From Synanceia verrucosa (lineage: Eukaryota; Chordata; Actinopteri; Perciformes; Synanceiidae), in contig CM056561.1 of the NCBI GenBank assembly GCA_029721515.1, positions 17,900,135-17,964,134 on the forward strand: a DNA stretch of 64,000 nucleotides, given 5' to 3'. A program made the translations under genes and the position numbers. The notes beneath the pieces are model-generated. The model was not told where the DNA came from. It saw only the letters and a list, made by a program, of their open reading frames with translations, and searched no databases. Below are positions 11,826 to 23,600 of this stretch, piece by piece. Within the stretch, counting starts at the first letter, position 1. The number at the start of each line of letters is the position of its first letter.

Positions 11826-12201
11826 AATGGCCACAAAAATGCTTACACAACTACGCCTGAGGAGTTTGAAATCTACACTCCAAACCATCCGAAAAGCAAC
11901 ATGTGGCGCTACTTTGGGTTCCCAAAGGAACAGGGAAAATTCACGACGAACATGCACATACAACATGCGACAACCAGCAACTTGAGAGCCCACCTGTCAA
12001 CACTACATCCCGGTACGCTGGAAGAGGGATCAGGGGCGAGGCAGGCTAGAATCTACTCTGCTATCTCCTTCACAAGGCCTCCCATATGCCCGTCAAAACG
12101 GAGTGACAGATTTCCTGACAGGGTTTGTTTGCGAAGATATGAGGCCAATTAATGTGATATATGGGAGCAGGTTTCAAGCTTTCGTCCACGAACTTGTTTG
12201 A
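11826..12201 (+). pseudogene. Decayed hAT transposase fragment (BED finger and DMRP region)
   Basis: The plus strand reads PEEFEIYTPNHPKSNMWRYFGF, then ATTSNLRAHLSTLHP. This matches the BED zinc-finger pattern of hAT/ZBED transposases (aromatic WRYFGF block, then SNLxxHLxxxHP), but the Cys pair expected between the two blocks is missing. Further on, another frame (12094-12201) reads a CEDMRPINVI stretch followed by FQAFVHELV, which corresponds to the MRP segment downstream of the BED finger in hAT proteins, and ends at TGA. The two parts are in different frames, so at least one frameshift has occurred. About 120 codons of a protein normally several hundred residues long remain, so this is an inactive fossil. 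No terminal repeats were identified. Confidence 0.72.
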
Positions 12202-14159
12202 TGCCAATATAGGTCCTACTGAAAGCATTTGACTTCAAAATAAATAAATAATAAATAATTGAATGTATCTGAATATTAAGTTTAATAAAGAAACAAACTT
12301 CGACTATGATTTTTGGCCAAAAGTCAAAGCCCTATTCATCACCCATGTGAGACTCGTGAAATGCATCTCCTCAGACACTGTCTCGTTCACTTCCCAACAT
12401 GGAGGAGCTCCTCGGGCTCACCTGAGCTGTGATTTGGCAGCTGGGTTGTCACACGACTGCAGGCTACTGTAAATATCACCTTTCTTGTTATCTCCAAGAC
12501 CTGCTTTTCCAGTAAATAGGGGAATAGTAATTCAATACACCGTGTCGGGACATTTGCTTTCAGAGGACATCTAGGTGACATGACTTAGTGGCCCCGGAAT
12601 GAACATAAAGATTAATAAGTAATGGCCATATAAAGATGATATTTGCACTCAGATATCCCCTTTTTTTAGATTATACTTTTGATCACAAGGAAACTGGTAA
12701 TACAAAACGAGTGGCAGACAGCAGCAGGTACAACACAATCTGGCACATTAGGATTCTTGTTGCCTTACATGGTTGATTCAGGCTAAACTTGGGAGCTTAT
12801 TATAATCAGTAATTTTTCCAGCGCTGATGACTCTTCAACTAGCTTGCATGTCACAATTTATTGACAATAATGATAGCATTGAACTGCATGTCCCCACACT
12901 GAAAAATGAAATGGTGTTCGGTCGCCCCTGTAATACTGTTGCCGGTCCCCATGGCATTTTGTAATTTGTTGCAGTGTTTGTGTTCTCTTTCACACTTTAA
13001 TATCATGGTATTGCTTCAATTGGAGCTGCAAGATAAAGTTCTATTTCATTTTGTGGGATTAACTTACCGGGTAGCTCACGTCTCAAGGTATTTGTTGTGT
13101 TTTGTTTTATCTATGAATTATTTAGGAGCTTCAAAAATAGAGAATGGGTTCGAAGAATGTGGCGTCCTGTCTCTCTCAGCAATCTCAGTCAGATGTTTAA
13201 TTTGGTGTGCTAGTGTGGAATAGCTCTCACCACGACTGGGATCAGGCGGTTGGCTGTGTAATTTCCCTGAAGGAGGGGCATGTTGAATTGGAGAATAATG
13301 ATAAAGAAGGAAATGAGCATTTGAAACAAGGAAAGATGAACTCATGATTGCTACGTGTGCTTGAAGTTGTCAAAGATTTTAGCTTCTGTATGAAATGCTG
13401 TGCAAATACCAGAGACAATACAGTAAAATACAAGTACACTAACCTCTTCTTGGTCAGTAGATGGTGTTTTAAGAGGAGAGTTTAGGCTATTTTACTTACA
13501 TAACATGACCTGTGACAGACTACTGGAAATAAACAATACAAAAATACACATTTAGGTGTTTGTTTTACCACACTTTGTCTATTTGCATTTGTATTTCTCC
13601 TAAAATCACCAACCAAAACATTTAACAAAACAAAAACAAAAAATAACAATAAGAAAATAATTTACCTTGAGCATTTTGCAAAATATGTTTTTTTTCAATA
13701 CCTCTTTAAAGGCTTTAAAGGTTTTCTAAAAAAAATATTTTTCCTCAAATCACCACATCAAGCACTTAAACACAACAAACTTCCCAGTTTTATTCCTATC
13801 TATATTCTGAAGGTTTTGAAAGAGGATTTGTTCATCTATTTATCATAGCCAAATTTCTGTAATATTTTGGTAAAAATGAATTTCTTGATAGTATTTTCTG
13901 ATTTATAATATCAAATGAGATTCGCTTTGTAAGCATTTTGAACCTGACAGAAAGGTGCATGGCTGACACTTTGGCATGCCATTTGTACACCATGTGGTCT
14001 GTACTCACTGCAGTGTAAACTGATCTGGTACGCTCAGAGCTGGTGACGAAAAGTGAGGAAGACTACTTATTGGTGGGCGGGTCCAACAAACACACGCCTT
14101 TTTACAGGAAACAGTACAAGTAGTGTTGACATTTGTGATGTGTTTTCAGTAACTGTTGT
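12202..14159. other. Intergenic desert, nothing recognised
   Basis: Mostly AT-rich unique sequence (13480-13930 is very AT-rich). Overlapping frames at 12906-13345 have no family resemblance. Confidence 0.4.
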
Positions 14160-14280
14160 GAATATGTTTTACTTAGGTTTTGTAATTAATTTAAGCCAAA
14201 CCATGATGCTTTTTCTAAACCTAACTTAGCGAACATTGCCATAGTTTTGTTGCTTGGCACACAAATGACATTAGAAAAGC
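14160..14280. repeat. Possible fragment of a dispersed fish repeat
   Basis: The segment contains the phrases AAGCCAAACCATGATG and TTTCTAAACCTAACTTAG, which resemble a common interspersed fish sequence built from CCTAAACCTAAC words. A similar short phrase (GTTGCCTAAACCTAAGC) is at 40130-40146. No termini are visible. Confidence 0.3.
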
Positions 14281-16610
14281 ATAAACACATCAGGACTCTG
14301 GTGAGATTGAACTACTTTATCCAGTGTTTGGATATCTGGAAATATATGCAAATTAGCACACATTTGATGAGATAATGTCTTATTTACACATTTAACCATC
14401 CATTTTCAGAAACTTGTCATACAAAAAAGTCATCTTAATGTACATTTCCCAGTGATATAGTTATTTCTTTGTCCTTTTCACCTGGGGAGTCTACCCAGTA
14501 AAGTCTGCAGCAACGCTATAATCATCCTTTATCACATAGTTTTTCATAATTTACCCAACATGCTAAAGTTCATTCGGTCTATTAATGAAAGATTCCCTGT
14601 TTTTCTTTACACTCCATCGCACTTTTTAAAAATGCTAATGGACTCCAACAAGCACCTGAGCAAGGATGAAAGTGTCCTAATTCCCGCTCAAAAGGTCACT
14701 GAGATGAGTTATAGTGGTATAAGCACCTGAAAGCTATTCCCTTGTTAGATTTGACAAAGGGAGGCTGCCATTTCCCCCCTTAAAAATAGTGTTGGGTAAT
14801 AAATGATCATTTGCAGAACATGGTGGCTACTGGCAGTGACTTTTCCTCTGACATAACTTCATAACTGCTGGCTGATTTACATCCCTGATAGTTGTCCCCA
14901 AAATATTTAAAATGAGCGTTTTATTCATGATGCTGCAGCAGACAGCAGTGACACACGCAAGAGCTCTTATTGTGCTTCTTGGGGGAAATGGCTAATTAGT
15001 TGGCCATGAAAAATGCAAGCGTGCCTGTTTTTACTATCATCCTCTATTTGACTCAACAATACTTTAGGCTTTTGTTACAGACTTGCAGTTATACTCACAG
15101 AATCAGCACAATAGGAAATATGTGCATGCCCACACTTCACGCTATCACGTCATTGAGTTACTGACACATGCGTGCTACTATCAATTATGAAGCGCATTGG
15201 TCTCTGGGTAGGCGTGCCTTCTGCACAGTAGGTGCTGCGTGCACCTCAGCAGATGTGTTAGTCCTTCTCTGCAGCCCTTCACAGGTCCCTGAAAGGTGCT
15301 CCTGGTGTGGATGCTGGGCTGTAGAGCAGGGATCACAGTGACAGTTTCAGGTGGAGGAGTCTATTAATAGTTTACCTCTCAGCCAAAGCATTTCATCATT
15401 TTTGGTGTCTGAGGGCTTCCTGCTTCAAAAAAAGGGGACAAAGTTATGCATCTCAATCTACCCCTTCATATTTCATGCTGTTGAGGATTATAAATAAAAG
15501 GACAGATTTTGACCTGGGCTATTAGTTACCCAGGATCCTGTGGGTGGATGGTGCTTTGTCTTCTGTCAGCTCCTGGTGTTTTTCCTTCAGAAAGCAACAG
15601 GATTGCAATCAAAAGTCGTCAGGATACAATATGAGATATGATCTGCGCCACCTCGAAGTGGAAACGGAGGAAGACGGCGGGGGCCGGGGGAACAACAAAA
15701 GGCCAAACGAAACCAATCAGTCAAAATCAGCCAAAAGGGAGCGTCAGAAAGGAACAAGGTGGGCAATTTGACAGCAGGTCATGCTATGGGTCAGTCTAAA
15801 GTACCACTCTGGTGATTGCTGTTTTCCCCCTCGTGTGACTCTCTTGTTTTGACCACACAAACTAGCCCCAAAGTCTCCAGAGAGACGAGCTTCCCTGACA
15901 GTGTGATGAGGAAAATAGTGAGCCAGAGAGCTCTCACTCTCTCACCTTCCCAACGGTCCGATAGACGGCTCCCAGCAGACGCCCAAGCAGCCTGTCAGTG
16001 CGTCCTGTTGTCGGACAGACCTTTGATCTTGAACAAATAAGAGAAAAGAGTCTCCGAGCGCCTGCCTTGGGGCATAAGGAAATATCAGCATCACAAAGGG
16101 TCAAATTCTGGAAGACAGCAGTAAAATTAAAACCTTTATTGCCATCTTTATGGCTTCATTCCCTATGGCAATTACATTATCTGTGGAAAATGACAGAGCT
16201 TTGTTCCCATTATGAGTAGGTATCTGATAGCAGTGTCTGATGTGCTGGAAATCAAAGTGATGTATGTCAATCTGAATATATGGCAGCGAACGTGGATCTG
16301 TTAGATGTGTCAAGGTGGCCACAAACACAAACACTTTAGATGTAGAACTAAAGCACAAGAGAGATAACAAGAGAAAGTTTTTTTTGCAGCTCAGAGTGTT
16401 CCTATCAAATCCAGATTGACAACCCTCACTTGAAATTAACGATTTTTTCATTTCTCTGTGACCACTCAGTCGCTAACCACCCGAAACCTCACACATTGAC
16501 TTTCCTCCACAGATTGCAACTCATCCATTTTTTAATTGCGTTCATTTTTACCTGTGGTCCCGCTGGACCCGGCAGCGGCGGTGGTCGCTGTCATCCGTCT
16601 GCTCTGACAG
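14281..16610. other. Intergenic desert with one TAATTA palindrome-like block
   Basis: No exon is recognised. At 14989-15007 a TAATTA core lies between TGGC and GCCA arms, a possible homeodomain/NF1-like composite. Open frames around 15544-16451 have no family similarity. Confidence 0.35.
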
Positions 16611-16643
16611 GAAGAGGGAGAGAGAGAGAGAGGGAGAGAGAGA
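16611..16643. repeat. (GA)n purine repeat
   Basis: Imperfect GA repeat with GGG interruptions; it produces an artificial RERERE frame. Confidence 0.9.
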
Positions 16644-17169
16644 AAGCGAGCAGGAGAAGCGGGGCACCACGCCACTTTCCACCCCAAGCTGATGTGTCAG
16701 GCTTATCACACAGTCGAGCGATCCTGAGGTGACATCCTCCACTGAATCAGTGACATTTCACGGACGGTGCAAATCTATCCATCTTTGTCAAACATCCGCC
16801 TCGATTTTAGCATTCCCCGAGTTAGCATATTGATCACTAAGAAACGCTTGAGTGAGGACTTCTTGTTTTCTACTCCTTTTTAAAACAGGGTATTGTGAGT
16901 CCACTGGTCTCCTCTGTCAAAGTCCACCGCTGTGGGCCTTAATCTGCCCTCTTCAGAGTTGCATAAAATATGGAGGGTTTTTGTCATTCAGGACCAACAG
17001 AGTCACCAAAGACTTTCTTTGCCACTTTACTTTATGTGTCAAACTTCTCTGGAGTAGAGTTTTCTACAGAGTTTGAGACCTTTTTCAACATTTTCATTGT
17101 ATTAAACAGTATGCTAGTGGTAATATTAGGATGGCTTGCTAACTGAAAATCCAACACAAATAAAGCTCT
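16644..17169. other. Intergenic, nothing recognised
   Basis: Unique sequence between the GA repeat and an L2 fragment; the small open frames show no similarity to known families. Confidence 0.4.
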
Positions 17170-17492
17170 TGGGCAGTTCGATTCCAGCCCCGGGGCCTTT
17201 CTGTGTGGAGTTTGCATGTTCTCCACGTGTCTAGTAGGTTCTCTCCGGGTACTCCGGCTTCCTCCCACCATCCAAAGACATGTATGGGGATTAGGTTAAT
17301 TGGCTAATTTAAATTGACCGTAGGTGTGAATGTGAGTGTTAATGGTTGTCTGTCTCTGTGTCCTGCAATGAACTGGAGACTTGTCCGGGGTATACCCTGC
17401 CTTTCACCCAAAGACAGCTGGGATAGGCTCCAGCCCCCCCACGACCCTATGTGAGGATAAGTGGTAGAAAATGGATGGATGGATGGATGGAT
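17170..17492 (+). mobile_element. L2-type LINE 3' end with ATGG tail
   Basis: The sequence has the typical fish L2 3' region: TGGAGTTTGCATGTTCTCC, then CTCCGGCTTCCTCCCAC, then GCTGGGATAGGCTCCAGCCC, and a tail of ATGG units (17471-17492). Only the 3' end is present, as expected from 5'-truncated target-primed insertion. The tail on the right places the LINE on the plus strand. A related copy is at 56096-56262. Confidence 0.9.
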
Positions 17493-17855
17493 ATAAAGCT
17501 ATTTTGATAAATTGCCGTAAGGCATCACAGGAAAAAAAAACACAAGGAAGAATGATGAGTCCTGACCACCTGGGTCTGTGCCGTGAGTAAACTCCAGCAG
17601 TTCCTGTTATTTGTGTGGGGCGTGTAATGTAATAATTGATTAATAATGCAAAGCTTTAGGGGAAACTATAACCCCTAAAATGAGGGCGATGATTGTGCTC
17701 GCACCAAGGCAAATCAACAGCGACAGAATAGCACCGGGGATTACAACATCTGCAGTCTGTGGTGTCGAGGTTAACTTGTCCTGTGATTACAAAACGCATT
17801 TCCCGGGAGCAGGTGTTACATTGACACTGTTGCCATCATGTATGTGCGAATGCTG

Positions 17856-17861
<6 letters not shown>
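17493..17861. other. Intergenic, nothing recognised
   Basis: Unique sequence between the L2 tail and a CA microsatellite. Confidence 0.45.

Positions 17862-17896
<35 letters not shown>
17862..17896. repeat. (CA)17 microsatellite
   Basis: Uninterrupted CA run that creates TH and CV peptide tracts in the overlapping frames. Confidence 0.95.
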
Positions 17897-17897
<1 letters not shown>

Positions 17898-19422
17898 GCA
17901 CACAATGACACAACCTGAAACAGCCAATCACACAAAAGAGGGTGAGAGGAAAAGAATGGTTTCCCCAACCCGTACGCTTTTTGGCCTGTGTGCCTGCGAG
18001 ACCCGTGTGAAAACATGAATGAGAAGCCTGCAAATCGATAGGGACAAGAGATCTAGTGTCTAGCAAATCCAGTGCAGACTGACATGTTCTCCATGTAATC
18101 TCCTGCATTGTGCTGCGAGGGGGAAAGATTATCCTTCTCTGACTGGCTGGTAAAAGGTTGCTTTGCTGTAGTTCGTGTCTGCGTGAAGGGAGGGAGCATA
18201 TGCCTCTCTGTAAACGATGCTGGCTCCCCCCCTCCTCTGTCAGAGGCTGGATTATGTCCAACATTATCCACCCCCCCAACCCCCTCCTCTCTCACACACA
18301 CCAAGTCTCCAATAAAGGGCCCCCCTCCTTCCTTTTCAAAAAAAAAAAAAATCATGGGATTTATGACAGTGGATTTCCGAAAAAGTTCTGCGCCAATTTT
18401 GATGCTCGGTAAGTACCCCCGGCAGGATTAGAAGAGGCCTCTTGATGTGTGCACTCCACTGTGTTGAGAGTTGTATTGTGCTCAGGGTTATCAGCTGAGG
18501 AGGGGGAAAAGGCGGCAATACATAGTGCATAATGATAAGGCTCGTCACATACACCAAGTGCCCGAAAAGCACAGAGCGAGAAACAGCATGCGTGTTTGTT
18601 TAGAATCAATAGAGAACGGTATTATGTTGAATTTGTTTTGCACCGCCTTTTCCACCTCTTCTTTTGCCCGACAGTCATAAACAGCAGATTGGAGGATCGG
18701 CAGATCAGAAGGGAAACGGTGCAGCATTGAATGCAATGACCACTTACACTGACTGTGAATTGAAGCTTAACGCTGCGGCACAATTCAATCTTATAAATTG
18801 TCCTGAAATACAGCCCTGACCTGATCTAGAAGTAAACAGTCAAAAGTTGCTCTAATTCTGGATTTATTGTGTGTTCTTTAAGTCTAGACACAAGAGGCAG
18901 ACAGAACGCAGCTGCATTTCTCTCTGTTCTACAGTTTTGTCGGCTTGTGATCACGTGCCGTAAATTCAGAATCTCCAAAGCAGTTTCGAGCAGCCCGGCC
19001 TGCAGTCTGACTGCCTTGACAGCGGGTCTGGCTTTGGGCACGTGTGAGACGAGGATGAGCCAGGTTAGACTCAGTTAATAAAGCCCCAACCAGTTCCCTC
19101 AGTCTGCCCTTGGAGATCACTTACATCAAAGCACCAATCAAAAACTGTTGCAGATATAATTTGTCATCAGGGATTTCCTGCTGGAGAATTATAGAGAAGA
19201 TACAGGCCGATCAATACTATGGATTTTCACTGCAGTGGCTGATTGTCCAATTGCCGTGAAACATGTACCGAGATAAAAGGGCACGCCTGCCATTTTGTAA
19301 CAGACTGCCGAGTCAGCACCGGAGCTTGTCAGATACTTATAGGCTGCTGTGATAGAAAATTATCATGCTGCAGTGTCCAAGTACTATTTAACACATTTTT
19401 CCCTCCACTGGACGTGATTCAT
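17897..19422. other. Intergenic, nothing recognised
   Basis: C-rich patches at 18225-18330 and an A-rich tract at 18338-18352 explain several overlapping frames (17836-18431). No exon with splice sites was identified. Confidence 0.4.
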
Positions 19423-19424
19423 TC

Positions 19425-19463
<39 letters not shown>
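19423..19463. repeat. (TC)n microsatellite
   Basis: TC repeat with a single G interruption, about 20 units. Confidence 0.95.
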
Positions 19464-20574
19464 GCTTTTGAGGGGGCATCACTCTGCGTCATTGTCAACT
19501 GAGGCTTTGGCCACACATGGATGGCATTTAACACACACGGATGCCGTTGCAATGTGATGCCTCCGCTGGAAGATGTCAGCCAGGATTGGGAGAGACATTT
19601 GAGGGATATGTTAAATCCCCCTCCCAACAACCCTTAACGTGGACCACTTTAAGCTTTACAAAAGAAAAAAAATAATTTACTTCTCTGAAAAGATTCAGAA
19701 CAATGTATTGTTGAGCATTTAGAAGAATCTGTGCTTTTGAAGACCTGTTGCAGCCACTGGCCTCCAGACACACCACACTCAGGTATGGAGCACCAGAATA
19801 TATGGACACAACAAATCCTTTAGGGCTGCCATTGATAAAGGTGTGTTAGAGCACTTTGTTACAGAGCCTTTTTTCTCTTAAACCTGTTGTGGTCTGACAC
19901 TGATCATAAAATCTGATGGACCAGAACCAAATTATAGCCTTGTGAAGAGTACATGCATGTGAGCAGCAACGCCACGGGTTCATGGACTGGTTCATGTTCA
20001 AGCAGCAAGGCCAGACTGAAATATCTATGGATGCATTGTTGTGTAATTGTTGCACATCTTCATGTTCCCCTGTGGATGAATTCTAATAACTTAATCGCCA
20101 AACAAACAACAAATCTATCTAGGCTATCCCCATTAGCCTCAGCAGCACAGCCTATAGTGCAAATAGTGAACATGGTAGCATTTAGCTCAAAGCACTGCTG
20201 CTTAAGTACGGCCTCACAGAGCTGCAAGCATGGCTGCAGACTCTTGGTGCGTTTTATTGCTACAGAAAGAGTAAAGTGAGATGAAATATGTTCCGAGTCG
20301 AGGCTGAGAATCAGAATCAGGCTGATTTGGACATATTCTAATGGTAAGTTTTTGACTAAGATAAAGATGATCACAATCTGATCCTTTCTTTACTGTATTC
20401 TGCTGGGTTTTCTTCACCTCAGCTTGCCAGTGCTGCAGCACTGTTGTCATTTATGACAGCATTTAATTGGGATATGAATTAAACGTTTTGTTGGTTGAGT
20501 AGCTGCCGAAGTGTCAGTTTTAGGTAACATTTGTTATTTTGATGTGTCAGATCAACATTTAGGCACATATCTAT
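19464..20574. other. Intergenic, nothing recognised
   Basis: A phrase GAATCAGAATCAGGCTGATTTGG near 20309-20331 resembles a common fish retroelement tail but is too short to classify. No exon is recognised. Confidence 0.35.
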
Positions 20575-20657
20575 CTGATTGGACTTGGTATCGGCAGGTA
20601 CCCAATATCAAAGGACTTGGATCGACGTCAAAAAAGTGTGATCAGACCATCCCTGGT
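20575..20657. repeat. Possible end of a hAT-like non-autonomous element
   Basis: The words GACTTGGTATCGGCAGGTAC and, at the end, GACCATCCCTGG resemble a widespread fish repeat that ends in a CATCCCT-type terminus after TATCGG words. The partner terminus was not found, so this is probably a truncated relic. Confidence 0.35.
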
Positions 20658-23600
20658 AAAATGCAATAACTCATGGAATGGAAGCTGTGATGAGGTGCAG
20701 GGTGCTGGAGAGGTTAGAAGTACAGAGATTTGATGAACAGGTTCATTCATCTCCTCAAGAACGTTTTAGGGGGGAATTCCTGTCAAATGGGAAATACCCT
20801 AGCTCATGTCATCAAAAACAAGTATTTCAGAGTGGGTGGGCCTTGTACCACAGAGCACTAAACGGAGCCCAGACATGCCTGTCTTTGTTGGATACGCCAA
20901 GCCAGCCTCCGGACTGAGGGCAGCGACGTACAATGCTTTAACTTTTATTATTCCATCCCATTTAGCTTGAAGGAGTAGTGGTCTGGCTACAGAGGATTTT
21001 CAGGGGTAGATTAAAAAGTCAACAGAGTATTAATCATGTTTGATCTTCTCGCAAATCTTAAATCTTGTCGTATTGGAAATGTGACGTCACCATTACAGAC
21101 AACCAATGAGTGTGCTCCCCCATTCTCTCAACCAGGGCCGGGTCCACATTCTCCGGTGTCTTCTCTTCTTTTTTGGATTTTTTTAAACAAATTACGCACA
21201 CAATGGGGGCTACTGCCAAAAGCTGCATCTCCTGAGCCATTTTTCTCTGCTCAAAGGTAGTTGTTAGAAATTTCTAAGAGGTGCATGATGGGAAATAATC
21301 TCAAGGGAATCTAGTTGTAGTCTTCCCAGCTTCCCAGCCTTTGCTGAGTTTTGTCTGTGACTAGTCTAAAAACTAAAAACTCTTCCTCAAGTCTTAAAAT
21401 GTGAGACGGTGTCAGATGACAGCCTTAAGTCATAAGTAGTTTCAGCAACATTTGGGTTGATACCATTTGTTACACAGATTTGATATAACCACCATAGAAA
21501 CAAAACATGTTACGATTTGGAATCAAAATCTTTTTGTATTTTGTGGTGATTGGATGGTGAGTCCCTCTGTTCTCTCTAGAAGTCATTTAATGCAGTTGTC
21601 AAGTTTAAAAAAATGGCCTCATTACAATGAAATGGCTTCTATGGGGACTAACATTATTGTACATGAACACAACTGGGTCCACTGGATCCACACTCATCTC
21701 AGCTTTCCAGTCATACCCAATTTATGCCAAGACTATTTAGGGACCCCAGTATGCAGAAATATTCCAACACATCATTCATTTTTTTGAATAGGCAAAAAAA
21801 TCGTCACATTCACACAAGAGCCTAGAAATATTTCTGTTCATCTCTACATACACACTGAAATTAAGGGGTCTTTTATGATTCAACAGCAAGATATTTTAGT
21901 TATTTTGTCACTGCACAGGTGAAAGTCCTTATTGCCACATTTTCCTTCTGTATTGGTGAACAGTACAGCTTCCAGGACATAGAGGCGCTGTCAATCCAGA
22001 GCAATTTCAAGAGTAGCCAAAGCACAAGAGATTGGTCCAGCTGGACTGATTCCTCTCAAGGTCAAAAGTCAACCATAACAAAAGTTTGTTTTCCACTCTC
22101 TGTTGTCCTACCTGCTGCCTGTCTCAAATGACGGGCGTGGAGATGAGTGTTTTGGGAAAATATGCACAGCGAAATGAATTCATACTGTAAGGTAATGAGG
22201 ACTTGCATGAGCTGTAATTGTTATTATTGCCAGACACAAATTGAAAAGCATAACCTGTCTGACACCAGCTATCAGTTGTCATTATGTGGGAAAACATGCC
22301 CTCATTGCAGATAGCTGTCTGTTGACACCCAAAGTAATTGAGGAGGTAGTCGAGCTGTTGAAGGCTCTCAAAGGGGAGGACGAACACTTGATCAGAGCAT
22401 TTTTATGTCTTCGGAGATGATTTGATTTCACATAATGTCTATTTTACAGCCAGATATGCCATTAATTTGCATGATAGCGAGCCAAAATGTGACATTTTTA
22501 TTTAGACGTCCCCACAATGTTTGGAGAACAATTGGGTGGCGTTTTTTCTTCTGTCAGTCTTTCAGAGCGGTGGCGTCTCATTATATCATATCTAACAGAG
22601 CAGTGAATAGCTGCCTCTCTCCTCACATTGCTGTGTCAGGTCAATGTGCCATTTTTTAAGTGGTGAAGGGAAGGGAGGAGGCGGGGGTATATTGTTGACA
22701 GCGAGATGATGATTACACACTTAACTCTTTGTTGTTGTTTACCATCAGCGGAAACTAATAGAAGAAACAAAGAAATGCACATTATTATAGATCCTATATT
22801 GTCTGGCCAGAAAAAAAGAAACATGTTTATTGCAGTTTTGCTGTGGACATCCCAGCAGGAAGTTCTTAAATGCGATCCAATTTGAATGTAGAAAAATGCA
22901 TCTGCAATACAGAGACAGTGTTTCAGCCATACGCCTCCAGCACAGGCTGTCTCTCCCTCTCTCTCCCTCCCGTTAGCTCAGGCTGGCAAACCGGGCAAGT
23001 CGGTGGCTCTGAAGCGCTGAAGCGAGAACAAGGGGCTTCTTTCCCATGAACTGGAGCCAAGTGCCAGCACTTAAGGTGAAGGGCCGAGGCGCTGGAGAAG
23101 TAATTTAATCTGAGGCTCTGCCCAATTCCCTGGGCGGCCGAGTTTAAGAAAGGTCACGTAGAGAAACAGGCACTGGCGACCCCTTCCCAATTACGGGCGC
23201 TACAGCAGAACATATCACAGCACCGTCCAAAGTGACAGTCATTTAGCAGCAACTCATCTGAGGGGAGGAAGTGGGAGATGGATGATAAGGAAATAAAAAA
23301 TGATTTGCCAGGACCTGTTAGCTACTTCTCTACACAGGCCTGCTGCTCCCCCAGCTCCTCCCTTGTCTTATTCACACACACTCATATACTCCCCCCCACT
23401 CCTCCCACCCCCTGCCACCCCTGCTGCCCATCTCCCTCCTGCTCCACAGACACGTGACGACTCCGCATGATTATTGGCGCAATCACTCATGTAACAGCCT
23501 GCCCAGCTTTCCGTGGGGGCTCCAGTATTTGTCACTGTCACTTCCCCAAGTGCTCCGCCATTGTCTTGGAAATTGTATGTGTAAGGCAAGAGATGCCTGT

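Noticed and set aside
17176..17190. GTTCGATTCC resembling a tRNA B box
   Set aside because: It belongs to the conserved L2 LINE 3' region; no matching A box or cloverleaf was seen.
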